Program-made: the position numbers and the translations under genes
The notes under the pieces: generated by a model
Seen by the model: only the letters and a program-made list of their open reading frames with translations
What the model was told of the DNA's origin: nothing
Database searches by the model: none
Shown: one piece after another, positions 53,849-63,163 of the stretch
Position numbering within the stretch: the stretch's first letter is position 1
Layout: each line of letters starts with the position of its first letter
Assembly (NCBI RefSeq): GCF_028128615.1
Contig: NZ_AMDP01000022.1
Span: forward strand, 180,406 to 244,405
Reading direction: 5' to 3'
DNA: 64,000 nt
Source: Enterococcus sp. 5H
GTDB taxonomy: Bacteria; Bacillota; Bacilli; Lactobacillales; Enterococcaceae

Positions 53849-53877
53849 TGAAGTGAGGAACAATAGGAGGTCTAATC

Positions 53878-54585
53878 ATGGTAGATATACATTTAACGAT
53901 TCCTGAAATCATCATACGCTTATCGTTGGCGATGTTAATCGGTGGTGTTATTGGTTTTGAACGACAATATAAAAATCGGCCGGCTGGGATGCGGACGCAT
54001 ATTCTAGTTTGTATGGGGGCGACGATTATTGCTTTGATTCAAGATGAAATAGCTGCAACAGCTTTGCAAGATGCTTTAAACCATCCTGAACTTGCGGGAG
54101 TTATACGTTCAGACCAAGCTCGCCTAATTGCTCAAGTCGTGAGTGGAATCGGTTTTTTAGGCGCTGGAACAATCATTGTAACCAAACAGTCAGTAACCGG
54201 TTTAACAACTGCTGCTTCACTTTGGGCTATAGCAGGTTTAGGAATTGCAATCGGTATGGGTTACTATTCAATTGCTATTACTAGTTTTATTGGTATTTTC
54301 ATAGCTTTGACAGTAGTCAGAAAAGTGATTCATGTCCCTACAACCAAAAAATTGGAGATTCATTATATTAATAAGCAGGAAACAAAAGAATTTATCAATC
54401 AGTATTTTGAAGAGCATAAGATTGAGATTGAAGATGTAAATTTTGATGTTGTTGTAGTTGAAGATATACAGATTTATACCAATATTTATACGATTGATTT
54501 ACCAAATGGAATGACTTATGCAGAAGTAATTGAAGATCTATCTATTTATAAAAATATTACTAAACTACGTCTTGTAAGTATTTAA
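53878..54585 (+). CDS. MgtC/SapB family membrane protein
   Basis: 235 residues. Five membrane helices in the first 150 residues, with the family signature LIGGVIGFERQYKNRPAGMRTHILVC and GIGFLGAGTI. The C-terminal cytoplasmic region (about 155-235) is an ACT-like domain. MgtC-type proteins act in magnesium limitation and, in some bacteria, bind the F-ATP synthase or affect phosphate; role in Gram-positive cocci is not established. Confidence 0.9.
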   Translation: MVDIHLTIPEIIIRLSLAMLIGGVIGFERQYKNRPAGMRTHILVCMGATIIALIQDEIAATALQDALNHPELAGVIRSDQARLIAQVVSGIGFLGAGTIIVTKQSVTGLTTAASLWAIAGLGIAIGMGYYSIAITSFIGIFIALTVVRKVIHVPTTKKLEIHYINKQETKEFINQYFEEHKIEIEDVNFDVVVVEDIQIYTNIYTIDLPNGMTYAEVIEDLSIYKNITKLRLVSI

Positions 54586-54604
54586 TGTTATTAAGTTAAA
54601 AAGT

Positions 54605-54646
54605 AAAAATCGTCCAATTCATTTTTGAGAATTAGACGATTTTTTA
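54605..54646. terminator. Bidirectional terminator between the MgtC and DUF92 genes
   Basis: aaaaatcgtc.aattc/gaatt.gacgattttt stem, one mismatch, 6-8-nt loop. Confidence 0.85.
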
Positions 54647-55432
54647 GATATAGTATAAACCAATGCTTAAAAGGACTGTAATAATACCGCTTAGAAAATT
54701 AACCCAGTCATTTGTTAACCAAGAAAGACCACTGATTTTTTGTGTAGGTTGTTGATGGTGAACAGCTTTTTCAGTGATTTTGCCACAAACCAAACAACGA
54801 TACTTCACTTGAATTGTAGCACCTAAAAGGCTGTCTACTAGACATCCAATCACACCACAAATAAATGGAATGATAAAATAAAATGGATAAACAAGTGCGA
54901 AAACACCTGCAATTAGAAAGCTACCCAAAAATGACGAAATAGATCCTAACAGGGAAACACCACCTGAGAGACCAGGTTCTAAAACTTTTAAAGTAATAAT
55001 TGAACGTGGCGGTTTTTTACTTAAAACACCAATTTCTGATGCCCAAGTATCAGCAGTAGCACCAGCGATTCCACTAGCAAAAGCAATTAAAAACAGTTCT
55101 TTTTGGGTAAAGAAAAAAAGAATGATACATACTAATGATGGAAAACTGTTGGCAAGTACTTGCCAAGCGTCACGTGTATCGTTTTTTTCTGCAATGGAGT
55201 TTTCATTTTTTTGATTGAATAATTTTTTTATTAAGTGAATACAGCCGGAACTTGCGAAAAAAAGAACGATTAAAAGCCAGCTAATCCAAGCACCAAATCC
55301 ACAAATTAGTGTTCCGATAAGGACAACTGCTAGAATACCAGATTTAGTCAGTAGATGCATGATATATGAAAATGAGCCAATTAAACTACTAACTATAAAT
55401 CCTAGTAATAGTTTGTAAATGAAAATTGTCAT
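54644..55432 (-). CDS. DUF92 family integral membrane protein
   Basis: 262 residues, about 7 membrane helices. The DUF92 signature is ASGIAGATADTWASEIGVLSKKPPRSI (parts GATADTWASEIG and PRSI), with GGVSLLGSISSFLGS. Plant homologs (VTE6) are phytyl-phosphate kinases and the fold is linked to prenyl or phospho-carrier chemistry; the role in bacteria is unknown. CLVCGK near the end has two cysteines. Ribosome site AGAGGTG. Confidence 0.85.
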   Translation of the reverse strand: MTIFIYKLLLGFIVSSLIGSFSYIMHLLTKSGILAVVLIGTLICGFGAWISWLLIVLFFASSGCIHLIKKLFNQKNENSIAEKNDTRDAWQVLANSFPSLVCIILFFFTQKELFLIAFASGIAGATADTWASEIGVLSKKPPRSIITLKVLEPGLSGGVSLLGSISSFLGSFLIAGVFALVYPFYFIIPFICGVIGCLVDSLLGATIQVKYRCLVCGKITEKAVHHQQPTQKISGLSWLTNDWVNFLSGIITVLLSIGLYYI

Positions 55433-55532
55433 AAGACACCTCTAGATAATTGATGTGATTGTTGCATTAAGTATATCATGTGAATACTCAAAATTCAGTT
55501 CTGTTTAGTTTTATGTTAAAGAGAAAACAAAT

Positions 55533-55573
55533 AAAACCTAGAGCGAATGATTGTTCATCTGCTCTAGGTTTTT
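55533..55573 (-). terminator. nrd operon terminator
   Basis: aaaacctagagc/gctctaggtttt, 12-bp stem, with inner pairing gaatga/tcatc and A/T flanks on both sides. Confidence 0.85.
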
Positions 55574-55580
55574 CATAAGA

Positions 55581-56543
55581 TTAATCCATACCAATTAAAT
55601 AATCGTCATCTTTCATTGCTTCAACGGTTCCTAGAAGGTATCCATTTCCGACTTGTGAGAAGAAATCATGGTTACTTGTTCCGGTAGAGATACCGTTCAT
55701 CACGATTGGATTTACATCATTAGCTGTATCAGCAAATAATGGGTCCATTCCAAGGTTCATTAAAGCTTTGTTAGCGTTGTAACGTAAGAAGGTCTTCACT
55801 TCTTCTGTCCAGCCTAAATCATCGTATAATTCTTCTGTATAACGTTCTTCATTTTCATATAATTCATAAAGAAGGTTGTACATCCAATCTTTTAATTCAT
55901 TTTGTTCTGGTTCAGATAATTCGTTGAAACCTAACTGGAATTTATAGCCAATATAAGTTCCGTGAACAGATTCATCACGAATAATTAATTTGATAATTTC
56001 GGCCACGTTAGCTAATTTATTGTTTCCTAAATAGTAAAGAGGAGTATAAAAACCTGAATAGAATAAGAAGGTTTCTAGAAAAACACTAGCGACTTTCTTT
56101 TCTAAAGGCGTTCCATTTTTGTAAATTTCATTGATCTTTTCTGCTTTCGTTTGTAGATAGACGTTTGTGTTCGTCCATTCAAAAATATCGTCGATTTCTT
56201 TTTTAGTATTTAATGTACTAAAAATAGAAGAGTAGCTTTTTGCATGAACAGATTCCATAAATTGAATATTGTTTAACACAGCTTCTTCATGTGGCGTACG
56301 AACGTCGTTTCTTAATTGTTCCATCCCGCTTTCAGATTGAACTGTATCCAGTAGCGTTAAACCTCCGAATACATAGCCGACTGTTGTTTTTTCTAAGTCA
56401 GAAAGGGTACGCCAATCATCTAAATCGTTGGATAAAGGAATCCGGGTGTCTAGCCAAAATTGTTCTGTTAGCTTTTCCCAAGTTGATTTATCGATTACAT
56501 CTTCAATTGCATTCCAGTTAATCGCTTCATAATATGTTGCCAT
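55581..56543 (-). CDS. nrdF: Class Ib ribonucleotide reductase, beta subunit
   Basis: 320 residues. The radical-generating Mn(III)2-Tyr or diiron-Tyr subunit. Metal ligands appear in ESVHAKSYS and RDESVHGTYIG, and the helix with the Tyr follows. Works with NrdE and is activated with NrdI. AGGAGG precedes ATG. Separated from nrdE by 125 bases that contain a 9-bp hairpin. Confidence 0.96.
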   Translation of the reverse strand: MATYYEAINWNAIEDVIDKSTWEKLTEQFWLDTRIPLSNDLDDWRTLSDLEKTTVGYVFGGLTLLDTVQSESGMEQLRNDVRTPHEEAVLNNIQFMESVHAKSYSSIFSTLNTKKEIDDIFEWTNTNVYLQTKAEKINEIYKNGTPLEKKVASVFLETFLFYSGFYTPLYYLGNNKLANVAEIIKLIIRDESVHGTYIGYKFQLGFNELSEPEQNELKDWMYNLLYELYENEERYTEELYDDLGWTEEVKTFLRYNANKALMNLGMDPLFADTANDVNPIVMNGISTGTSNHDFFSQVGNGYLLGTVEAMKDDDYLIGMD

Positions 56544-56580
56544 CTATTTTCCTCCTCATTACCTTTACATTAAATCATAG

Positions 56581-56612
56581 AACAAGGCGACCGAGAGAAA
56601 GGGCGCCTTGTT
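56581..56612. other. Hairpin between nrdE and nrdF
   Basis: aacaaggcg (56581-56589) / cgccttgtt (56604-56612), 9-bp stem and 14-nt loop. No T-run on the minus strand, so it is more likely an RNA processing or stability element than a terminator. Confidence 0.5.
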
Positions 56613-56668
56613 TGAGTTCAGTTTTGCATCTGTCTAGCTTCACAGGCTAGTCCTAATTGGAACAAGTG

Positions 56669-58834
56669 TTAGATTACACAGCTTTCACATTGGTTGCTGC
56701 CAATTTCTTCTGCATCATCCGTAAATGTCCGTACATAGTAAATTGATTTAATCCCTTTATGGAAAGCGTAGTGACGTAAAATATTTAAATCACGTGTTGT
56801 TTGTTTTGGTGAGTCTTTCCATTCATAGATCCCTTCAGGAATTTCAGAACGCATAAATAAAGTTAAACTCATGCCTTGATCCACATGTTGTTGTGCTGTT
56901 GCATAAACATCAATAACTTTGCGCATATCCATATCGTAAGCCGATGTATAGTAAGGAATCGTATCGTTTGCTAGGTAAGGAGCAGGGTAATAGATTTTAC
57001 CGATTTTCTTCTCTTGGCGTTCTTCAATCATGCGAGTGATTGGGTGAATGCTTGCACTGGTATCATTGATATAAGAAATAGAACCATTTGGTGCTACAGC
57101 TAATCGGTTTTGGTGATACAATCCATCTTTTTTCACTGCTTCACGTAAATCGGCCCAATCTTGAGCTGTTGGAACGAAAATATCTTTGAAAATTTCTTTG
57201 ACTTTATCTGATTTTGGAGTGAAATCTCCTTCGATGTATTTATCGAAATATGACCCATTTGCATAATCAGATTTGTCAAAGTTGTGGAATGTTTCATTAT
57301 ATTGTTTAGCGATATTGTTACTTTCTACCAAAGTCCAGTAATTCAATAGTGTGAAATAAACATTAGTAAAGTCAAGTGAATCTTCTGAACCATATTCCAT
57401 ATGATTTTTAGCAAAGAATGTATGAAGTCCCATAGCACCGAGACCAATTGTATGGCTTAAACGGTTACCGTTTTGAATAGAAGGAACTACGTCAATGTCA
57501 GAAGCGTCTGTAACAAAAGTCAAGGCGCGAGTCATTGCGCGAACTGATTTACCAAAATCAGGACTTTCCATTAAGTTAACAATGTTTGTTGAACCTAAGT
57601 TACAGCTTATATCCGTACCAAGTTGTTCATATTCTTGTTTGCCATTTAAGACAGAAGGTGTTTGAACTTGTAAGATTTCTGAACATAGGTTACTCATAAT
57701 GATTTTACCGTAAGCTGGATTGCTGCGGTTGGCTGTATCGATATTGATAATATATGGATAACCAGATTCTTGTTGTAATTTAGAGATTTCATTTTCTAGA
57801 TCACGTGCTTTAACTTTACGTTTGCGAATTTTTGGATTAGCCACTAAATTATCGTATTCTTTAGTAATGTCCACATAAGAAAATGGAACACCATATTCAC
57901 GTTCCACACTATAGGGACTAAATAGGTACATGTCTTCATTATTACGTGCCAATTCGTAAAATTTATCTGGAACAACAATTCCTAAAGATAATGTTTTTAC
58001 ACGAATTTTTTCATCAGCGTTTTCTTTTTTAGCGGAAAGGAACATTTCAATATCTGGATGGAAAACATTTAAGTAAACCACACCAGCACCTTGACGTTGA
58101 CCTAATTGGTTAGAATAACTAAAGCTATCTTCGAATAATTTCATAACAGGAACCACGCCACTGGCAGCTCCTTCATAACCTTTAATTGGAGCGCCTGCTT
58201 CACGTAAGTTAGCAAGAGTAATCCCTACACCACCACCGATACGTGATAATTGTAGAGCAGAGTTGATTGAACGACCGATGCTATTCATATCATCAGTTAC
58301 CTGGATTAGGAAACAAGATACTAATTCACCGCGACGTTTACGTCCCGCATTTAAGAAAGAAGGTGTGGCTGGTTGATAACGTTGGTGGATCATTTCATCT
58401 GCTAAGACTAATGCTAACTCTTCATTACCGTCAGCAAAGTATAAAGCATTAAAAGCAACACGGTCTTCATAACTTTCTAAGTATTCAGTTCCTTCATTAT
58501 TTTTAAGAGCATATTGTGAATAAAACTTGTAAGCTGCCATAAATGATTTAAATTGGAAATCTTGTTCATCAAGAAATGTATATAATTTTTCAATAAATGC
58601 CATTGAATATTTTTGAATAAATTCAGTTTCTAGATAATCATTATCGATTAAATAATTAATTTTTTCTTCTACTGTATTAAACGTTCTTGTGTTTGGCAGA
58701 ACATTTTCTTGGAAAAAAGCTGCAAGTGCTTCTTTATCCTTGTGTAAAGGAATTTGTCCGTCAACGGGACGGTTGATCTCGTTATTTAGCTTAAAATAGC
58801 TAACATCTTTAATTTCTTTTAGACTCAAGTTCAT
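56669..58834 (-). CDS. nrdE: Class Ib ribonucleotide reductase, alpha subunit
   Basis: 721 residues. Catalytic subunit that reduces nucleoside diphosphates. Active-site cysteines lie in LVSCFLIQ and SNLCSEIL, the C-terminal redox pair is NQCESCVI, and NGSISYINDTSAS lies in the active-site barrel. Length normal for NrdE, lacking the long ATP-cone of class Ia. Overlaps nrdI by 26 bases. Complete. Confidence 0.97.
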   Translation of the reverse strand: MNLSLKEIKDVSYFKLNNEINRPVDGQIPLHKDKEALAAFFQENVLPNTRTFNTVEEKINYLIDNDYLETEFIQKYSMAFIEKLYTFLDEQDFQFKSFMAAYKFYSQYALKNNEGTEYLESYEDRVAFNALYFADGNEELALVLADEMIHQRYQPATPSFLNAGRKRRGELVSCFLIQVTDDMNSIGRSINSALQLSRIGGGVGITLANLREAGAPIKGYEGAASGVVPVMKLFEDSFSYSNQLGQRQGAGVVYLNVFHPDIEMFLSAKKENADEKIRVKTLSLGIVVPDKFYELARNNEDMYLFSPYSVEREYGVPFSYVDITKEYDNLVANPKIRKRKVKARDLENEISKLQQESGYPYIINIDTANRSNPAYGKIIMSNLCSEILQVQTPSVLNGKQEYEQLGTDISCNLGSTNIVNLMESPDFGKSVRAMTRALTFVTDASDIDVVPSIQNGNRLSHTIGLGAMGLHTFFAKNHMEYGSEDSLDFTNVYFTLLNYWTLVESNNIAKQYNETFHNFDKSDYANGSYFDKYIEGDFTPKSDKVKEIFKDIFVPTAQDWADLREAVKKDGLYHQNRLAVAPNGSISYINDTSASIHPITRMIEERQEKKIGKIYYPAPYLANDTIPYYTSAYDMDMRKVIDVYATAQQHVDQGMSLTLFMRSEIPEGIYEWKDSPKQTTRDLNILRHYAFHKGIKSIYYVRTFTDDAEEIGSNQCESCVI

Positions 58835-59186
58835 TCACTACTTTCTTAAAGGATTCCACGTCTTCGTTCGTACCGCTAAATTCAAAAGCAAAAAGCATGG
58901 GAACGTTGTAATCACGTGCTATGTCATTGGCTGTATAGATAAATAATTCTGCGAAATTACGGTTGCCGCCCCCGGCAACGCCCTGTATCTGTTCACGATT
59001 GCTTTTATAATCAAGAAAATCATTCACTACTTCAGTTATTTCTTTATCATAAGTAGGAACGACTAGAATAAAAGGTTCGTTTATCTCAAAAAAAGGATTC
59101 GCAGGCTCAATTTCATAAGCTGCCAAATCCAATTTTTTAATGAAGCGTCTGGTTTGTCCGGTGACTGAAAAATAGACAATTTTCAT
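58809..59186 (-). CDS. nrdI: Flavodoxin-like NrdI
   Basis: 125 residues. The FMN-binding flavodoxin that supplies oxidant for the Mn2 NrdF cofactor. Binding segments: FSVTGQTRRF (phosphate loop, about 6-15), VPTYDKEI and VAGGGNRNFA. Length normal. Directly after nrdH, with no gap. Confidence 0.94.
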   Translation of the reverse strand: MKIVYFSVTGQTRRFIKKLDLAAYEIEPANPFFEINEPFILVVPTYDKEITEVVNDFLDYKSNREQIQGVAGGGNRNFAELFIYTANDIARDYNVPMLFAFEFSGTNEDVESFKKVVNELESKRN

Positions 59187-59411
59187 TTAGCTAGCCAATT
59201 GTTTTAATTGATCTGGACGGAAGCCTACAACAGTCGTAGCATCAGAAGTGATAACCGGAACACTTTGGAATCCTTGTTCTTTTAACCAGTCGATTGCGTC
59301 AGGTTGGATATCAATATTTACTTCTTCAAATGCTATATTATTCTCGCTCAAAAAGCGTTTTGCCATCTTACATTGGATACAATTATTTTTAGAAAAGATT
59401 TTTACGTTCAT
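59187..59411 (-). CDS. nrdH: Glutaredoxin-like NrdH redoxin
   Basis: 74 residues. The disulfide donor to NrdE, with the active site CIQCKMAK (CxxC) at about residues 11-18 and the SVPVI cis-Pro region. GAGGGGG precedes ATG. First gene of the nrdHIEF operon. Confidence 0.95.
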   Translation of the reverse strand: MNVKIFSKNNCIQCKMAKRFLSENNIAFEEVNIDIQPDAIDWLKEQGFQSVPVITSDATTVVGFRPDQLKQLAS

Positions 59412-59444
59412 TTTTAATTCCCCCTCAATTAGTTTACATTCACT

Positions 59445-59472
59445 AGTATAAATCTCTCTGGGAAAAAGTCAA
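59445..59472 (-). promoter_or_regulatory. nrdHIEF promoter
   Basis: On the minus strand TTGACT (complement of 59467-59472), a 16-bp spacer and TATACT (complement of 59445-59450). Confidence 0.85.
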
Positions 59473-59479
59473 CACTTAG

Positions 59480-59526
59480 GCACTATATATTGTGGTTGTT
59501 TTTTGACCGAATACCATGTTTTGTGT
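59480..59526. promoter_or_regulatory. Tandem NrdR boxes of the nrd operon
   Basis: Box 1 gcactatatattgtgg (59480-59495) matches ACACWATATATWGTGT at 14 of 16 positions; box 2 (59511-59526) at 12 of 16. Their starts are exactly 31 bp apart, three helical turns, the spacing NrdR uses to repress nrd operons. They sit just upstream of the -35. Confidence 0.85.
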
Positions 59527-59640
59527 TTTTGAAAGAAATATGAAAGCACGTATTCTCTAGATTTAGGCGGCTAATATGGGAAGTTTTATGTTCAAAAAAG
59601 AAATTTATTAAATTTTTCAGCGGGAATTCTAATTCAACAC

Positions 59641-59656
59641 ACACTAGATATAGTGG
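59641..59656. promoter_or_regulatory. Third, isolated NrdR-like box
   Basis: acactagatatagtgg matches the NrdR consensus at 14 of 16 positions but has no partner at the 31-bp spacing. It lies 115 bp beyond box 2, in the nrdH-feoA gap. Confidence 0.4.
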
Positions 59657-59882
59657 TCAAAAAGAGAACGACATACTAAATGAACATAGCTTATATGCTA
59701 GATTAATTATTTTCTTACTAATGGCTAGAAAGAACATTGATTTAAAGATCACAAACAGTTATACTTATTGAGAACGATTATCAATTTCAATAAGGTTTGT
59801 TAATGAAATTATTTCACAAGTGTTTGATTATACTCTAATTAAGGATAGATAATAGCTATAAAAATGAGGAGGTCACTCAGTA
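59657..59882. other. Intergenic region upstream of feoA with Fur box
   Basis: AT-rich. Fur-type 7-1-7 box TGAGAAC-g-ATTATCA at 59769-59783 (12 of 14 matches), TATACT at 59829-59834 as a possible -10, and the AGGAGG site before the feoA start. No gene seen. Confidence 0.7.
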
Positions 59883-60350
59883 ATGTTGACATTGGCTCAG
59901 GCAAAGTTAAATAAGGTTTATACGATTGAGAGCATTCAAGTAGAAGGATTTGCCAAAAAACATTTAAACAATCTTGGACTTGTGTTAGGTTCCAAAGTTG
60001 TATTAGTTAATTATTCTGGAGATAACGGCATCGTTTTACTTCACAATGGTCGGATTGCGATTAATTTATCCATATTAAAACAAATTACTATAGTAGAAAA
60101 AAGTCTGAGTGAGGAAAATTGGCTTTCGTTAGATCAGCTGGCAATTGGGGAAAAAGCTCGTGTAATTGGGATTCATGGACAAGGCGCAATTAAAAGACGT
60201 TTGATGGATATGGGGTTGACTAAGGGAGTAGATTTGCTAGTGAGAAAAATGGCTCCTTTAGGCGATCCAATTGAAATCAATTTACGCGGATATGAATTGA
60301 CGTTGAGAAAAAATGAAGCGGAGTTAGTTCTAGTACAGAAAGAAGGATAA
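59883..60350 (+). CDS. feoA: FeoA, ferrous iron transport accessory protein with two FeoA domains
   Basis: 155 residues, about twice the length of a typical FeoA. Two tandem SH3-like FeoA domains (about 1-75 and 80-155). The second carries ARVIGIHGQGAIKRRLMDMGLTKG, the canonical pattern; the first is weaker (LNNLGLVLGSKV). It modulates the FeoB GTPase/transport. AGGAGG lies 9 bases before ATG. Two-domain FeoA occurs in other Firmicutes. Ends 4 bases before feoB. Confidence 0.9.
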   Translation: MLTLAQAKLNKVYTIESIQVEGFAKKHLNNLGLVLGSKVVLVNYSGDNGIVLLHNGRIAINLSILKQITIVEKSLSEENWLSLDQLAIGEKARVIGIHGQGAIKRRLMDMGLTKGVDLLVRKMAPLGDPIEINLRGYELTLRKNEAELVLVQKEG

Positions 60351-60354
60351 AGGA

Positions 60355-62508
60355 ATGAAAGAACAACATATTGCTTTGGCAGGGAATCCCAATAGTGGGA
60401 AAACGACAGCGTTTAATGCATTAACTGGTGCGAATCAATATGTCGGAAATTGGCCGGGAGTCACTGTTGAACGAAAAGAAGGGAAATTAAAAAAAAATAA
60501 ACAGCTAACGATTCAGGATTTGCCGGGAATTTATTCTCTTTCACCTTATACTCCGGAAGAAGTTGTGGCTCGTGACTATCTACTCAATGATAATCCGGAT
60601 GTTATCGTCAATATAGTAGATGCCACTAATTTGGAACGAAACCTCTATTTGACAACACAATTAATGGAAACAGGTATTCCTGTGGTTGTTGGCTTAAATA
60701 TGATGGATATTTTAGATAAAACAAATAAAAAAATTAATATAGATAAGCTTTCTTATGGTTTAGGTATAGATGTTGTAGGTGTTAGCGCGTTGAAAAATAG
60801 AGGCTTGGATGAGCTGATAAAAAAGGCGGTTAAGGCAGCAGATGTATTTCCTCCAACAGTTAATTATCCAACTTATGACAATCGCTTAGAAGCCGCATTG
60901 AATGAAATTATAGATGTTTTAGGTAATAGTGTTCCTGAGTTTCAAGCACGTTGGTTTAGTATTAAATTATTTGAACGAGATATGCGAGTGAATTCAGCGT
61001 TAGAATTAAGCTCATTACAACAAAAAGATATAGAAGAGGTTATCAAGATCACAGAGAAAATTTTTGAAGATGATAGCGAGTCAATTGTCATTAACGAGCG
61101 CTATGAATTTATTACTCGTTTAACCGCACTTTGCTCAATTGAAAAAAATGCCATCACTTTCAGCGCAAGTGACAAAATTGACCGAGTTGTAACAAATCGT
61201 TGGTTGGCGTTGCCGATTTTTGCAATTATTATGTGGTTTGTTTATTATCTGTCAATTCAAACGGTTGGAACAATGGGAACTGACTGGATTAATGATGAAC
61301 TGTTTGGTAATTTTGTGCCGACAACAATTGGCGGACTATTAAATAGTTGGCGTGTAGCACCTTGGATGCAAAGTTTAATTTTAGACGGAATTATTGCTGG
61401 CGTGGGTGCTGTTTTAGGTTTCTTACCACAGTTAGCTGTTTTGTTCCTATGCTTAGGCTTTTTGGAAGATTGTGGCTATATGGCTAGGATTGCTTTTGTG
61501 ATGGATCGTCTATTTAGAAAATTCGGTTTATCTGGAAAATCATTTATTCCTATGCTAATCGCTACTGGTTGTGGAGTTCCTGGGGTTATGGCAAGTCGGA
61601 CGATTGAAAATGAAAAAGATCGTAAAATGACGATTATGGTGACGACATTTATGCCTTGCTCTGCTAAACTGCCGATTATTGCTCTAATCGCTGGTGCATT
61701 TTTTCCAAAAAGTAGCTGGGTATCACCATCTGCCTACTTTATCGGAATTGCAGCAATTGTTTTATCAGGTATTGCATTGAAAAAGACACGTTTGTTTTCA
61801 GGTGATCCAGCGCCTTTTATTATGGAACTACCAGCTTATCATATGCCTCAATTGCGTGGTGTCATTCGTCATGCATATGACCGTAGCAAATCATTTGTTA
61901 AAAAGGCTGGAACAATTATTTTTGTAATGAGTATCTTTATCTGGTTTACTTCGACTTATACATTTAATCTGAAAGAAGCAGCGGGAGACAACAGTATACT
62001 TGCAAATCTTGGTCAAGCGATTGCGCCTTTATTTGCGCCTCTTGGTTGGGGAACATGGCAAGGAGCTGTGGCTACGATCACAGGTTTAGTTGCTAAAGAA
62101 AATGTTATTGGAACCTTTGGGATTTTATTCGGTCATTTGGCGGAAGTTTCTGAAGACGGTGTTGAAGTTTGGTCTGCACTACGTGGCGCCTTTACACCTG
62201 TTGCAGCATATTCATTTTTAGTATTTAATTTACTTTGTGCACCTTGTTTTGCAGCAATTGGAGCAATCCGTCGTGAAATGGGTGATTGGAAGTGGACATT
62301 GGGTGCAATTGGTTATCAATGTGGTTTAGCTTATATTGTAAGTTTTATTATTTATCAATTCGGACATGTAATATTTGAACATGGTCAAATTGGAGTAGGG
62401 ATAGTCATTGCGGCATTGCTGGTCTTAGTGATGGGCTATTACTTAGTGAGAAAACCGAAAATAAAGAAAGAAACCATCATTACAATGGCGTCTTTAGAAA
62501 GAGGGTAA
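60355..62508 (+). CDS. feoB: Ferrous iron transport protein FeoB
   Basis: 717 residues. N-terminal GTPase (G1 GNPNSGKTT at about 10-18, G3 DLPGIYSLS, G4 NMMD), GDI helical domain (about 170-270) and a C-terminal membrane domain with two Gate motifs (GCGVPGVMASRTIENEKDRK and CAPCFAAI). Imports Fe2+. Fur box upstream. The end is Lys-rich. Confidence 0.97.
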   Translation: MKEQHIALAGNPNSGKTTAFNALTGANQYVGNWPGVTVERKEGKLKKNKQLTIQDLPGIYSLSPYTPEEVVARDYLLNDNPDVIVNIVDATNLERNLYLTTQLMETGIPVVVGLNMMDILDKTNKKINIDKLSYGLGIDVVGVSALKNRGLDELIKKAVKAADVFPPTVNYPTYDNRLEAALNEIIDVLGNSVPEFQARWFSIKLFERDMRVNSALELSSLQQKDIEEVIKITEKIFEDDSESIVINERYEFITRLTALCSIEKNAITFSASDKIDRVVTNRWLALPIFAIIMWFVYYLSIQTVGTMGTDWINDELFGNFVPTTIGGLLNSWRVAPWMQSLILDGIIAGVGAVLGFLPQLAVLFLCLGFLEDCGYMARIAFVMDRLFRKFGLSGKSFIPMLIATGCGVPGVMASRTIENEKDRKMTIMVTTFMPCSAKLPIIALIAGAFFPKSSWVSPSAYFIGIAAIVLSGIALKKTRLFSGDPAPFIMELPAYHMPQLRGVIRHAYDRSKSFVKKAGTIIFVMSIFIWFTSTYTFNLKEAAGDNSILANLGQAIAPLFAPLGWGTWQGAVATITGLVAKENVIGTFGILFGHLAEVSEDGVEVWSALRGAFTPVAAYSFLVFNLLCAPCFAAIGAIRREMGDWKWTLGAIGYQCGLAYIVSFIIYQFGHVIFEHGQIGVGIVIAALLVLVMGYYLVRKPKIKKETIITMASLERG

Positions 62509-62512
62509 GGTC

Positions 62513-62644
62513 ATGTCAACAGTGCTTTTAGCAGTTTTGATTTTTGGCTCTGCAGGATATATTGTTTATTCTCGAGTTAAAAAAGGAAAAAGTTGTGATG
62601 ATTGTCATACTACAGGTTGTTCAGTGAAAAAGGAACAAAAATAA
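62513..62644 (+). CDS. FeoB-associated Cys-rich membrane peptide
   Basis: 43 residues. One N-terminal helix (about 3-20), then a Lys-rich segment and the Cys cluster CDDCHTTGC. This is the FeoB-associated Cys-rich family, sometimes likened to FeoC, thought to bind iron or an Fe-S cluster at the membrane. Too short for most gene finders. Starts 4 bases after the feoB stop; the terminator follows at once. Confidence 0.85.
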   Translation: MSTVLLAVLIFGSAGYIVYSRVKKGKSCDDCHTTGCSVKKEQK

Positions 62645-62664
62645 TAACTATTGTTATTTAATTA

Positions 62665-62713
62665 AAAATGACTGACTTGTTTGCTGTAAAAAGCAGAGGG
62701 GTCAGTTTTTTTG
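62665..62713 (+). terminator. feo operon terminator
   Basis: actgac (62671-62676) / gtcagt (62701-62706), inner tgct/agca, then T7. Confidence 0.8.
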
Positions 62714-63160
62714 CTTTGCTATAATATAAATATATGTAATTTCATATGTTTATATTTTTAAAAAGATAGAAAAATACAGAAAATAGTTATTTAAATTTGC
62801 CATTTTATTAAAATACAATTAAAATTAATGTGGTTGGAAGTATGTAAATAATATAAACAAGAGATTTTTACGATTAAAATGTGTTTTTATTTTTTACTAG
62901 ATAAGTGTTATCTTTTTTGAAGTTGGTTTACGTACATAATTCTTAAAGTAGCTGGATATTTGATTGCGGACTGTTCAAAATTCAAGGCAGTAAGCAGTTT
63001 TTATATAATTAAAGGGAAGTGAGTTGGTGCTAAGTTTTAAGTTATATGCTGTAGAAATATTTTGGAGAATTTTAAGCAAGAATAGTCCTAGTTTTTATGT
63101 TATATCAATGTTTTAATCTTCGGATGCTAGCATCTGGACTTGTGACTTGGTAAAAAATTA
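62714..63160. other. AT-rich intergenic region
   Basis: About 450 bases with no convincing gene. Contains the perfect 12-bp palindrome gatgctagcatc (63123-63134). A 29-codon frame at 63027-63116 was considered and not called. Confidence 0.5.
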
Positions 63161-63163
63161 AGT

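Noticed and set aside
63027..63116. A 29-codon frame starting GTG
   Set aside because: Weak ribosome site and AT-rich composition; indistinguishable from chance.
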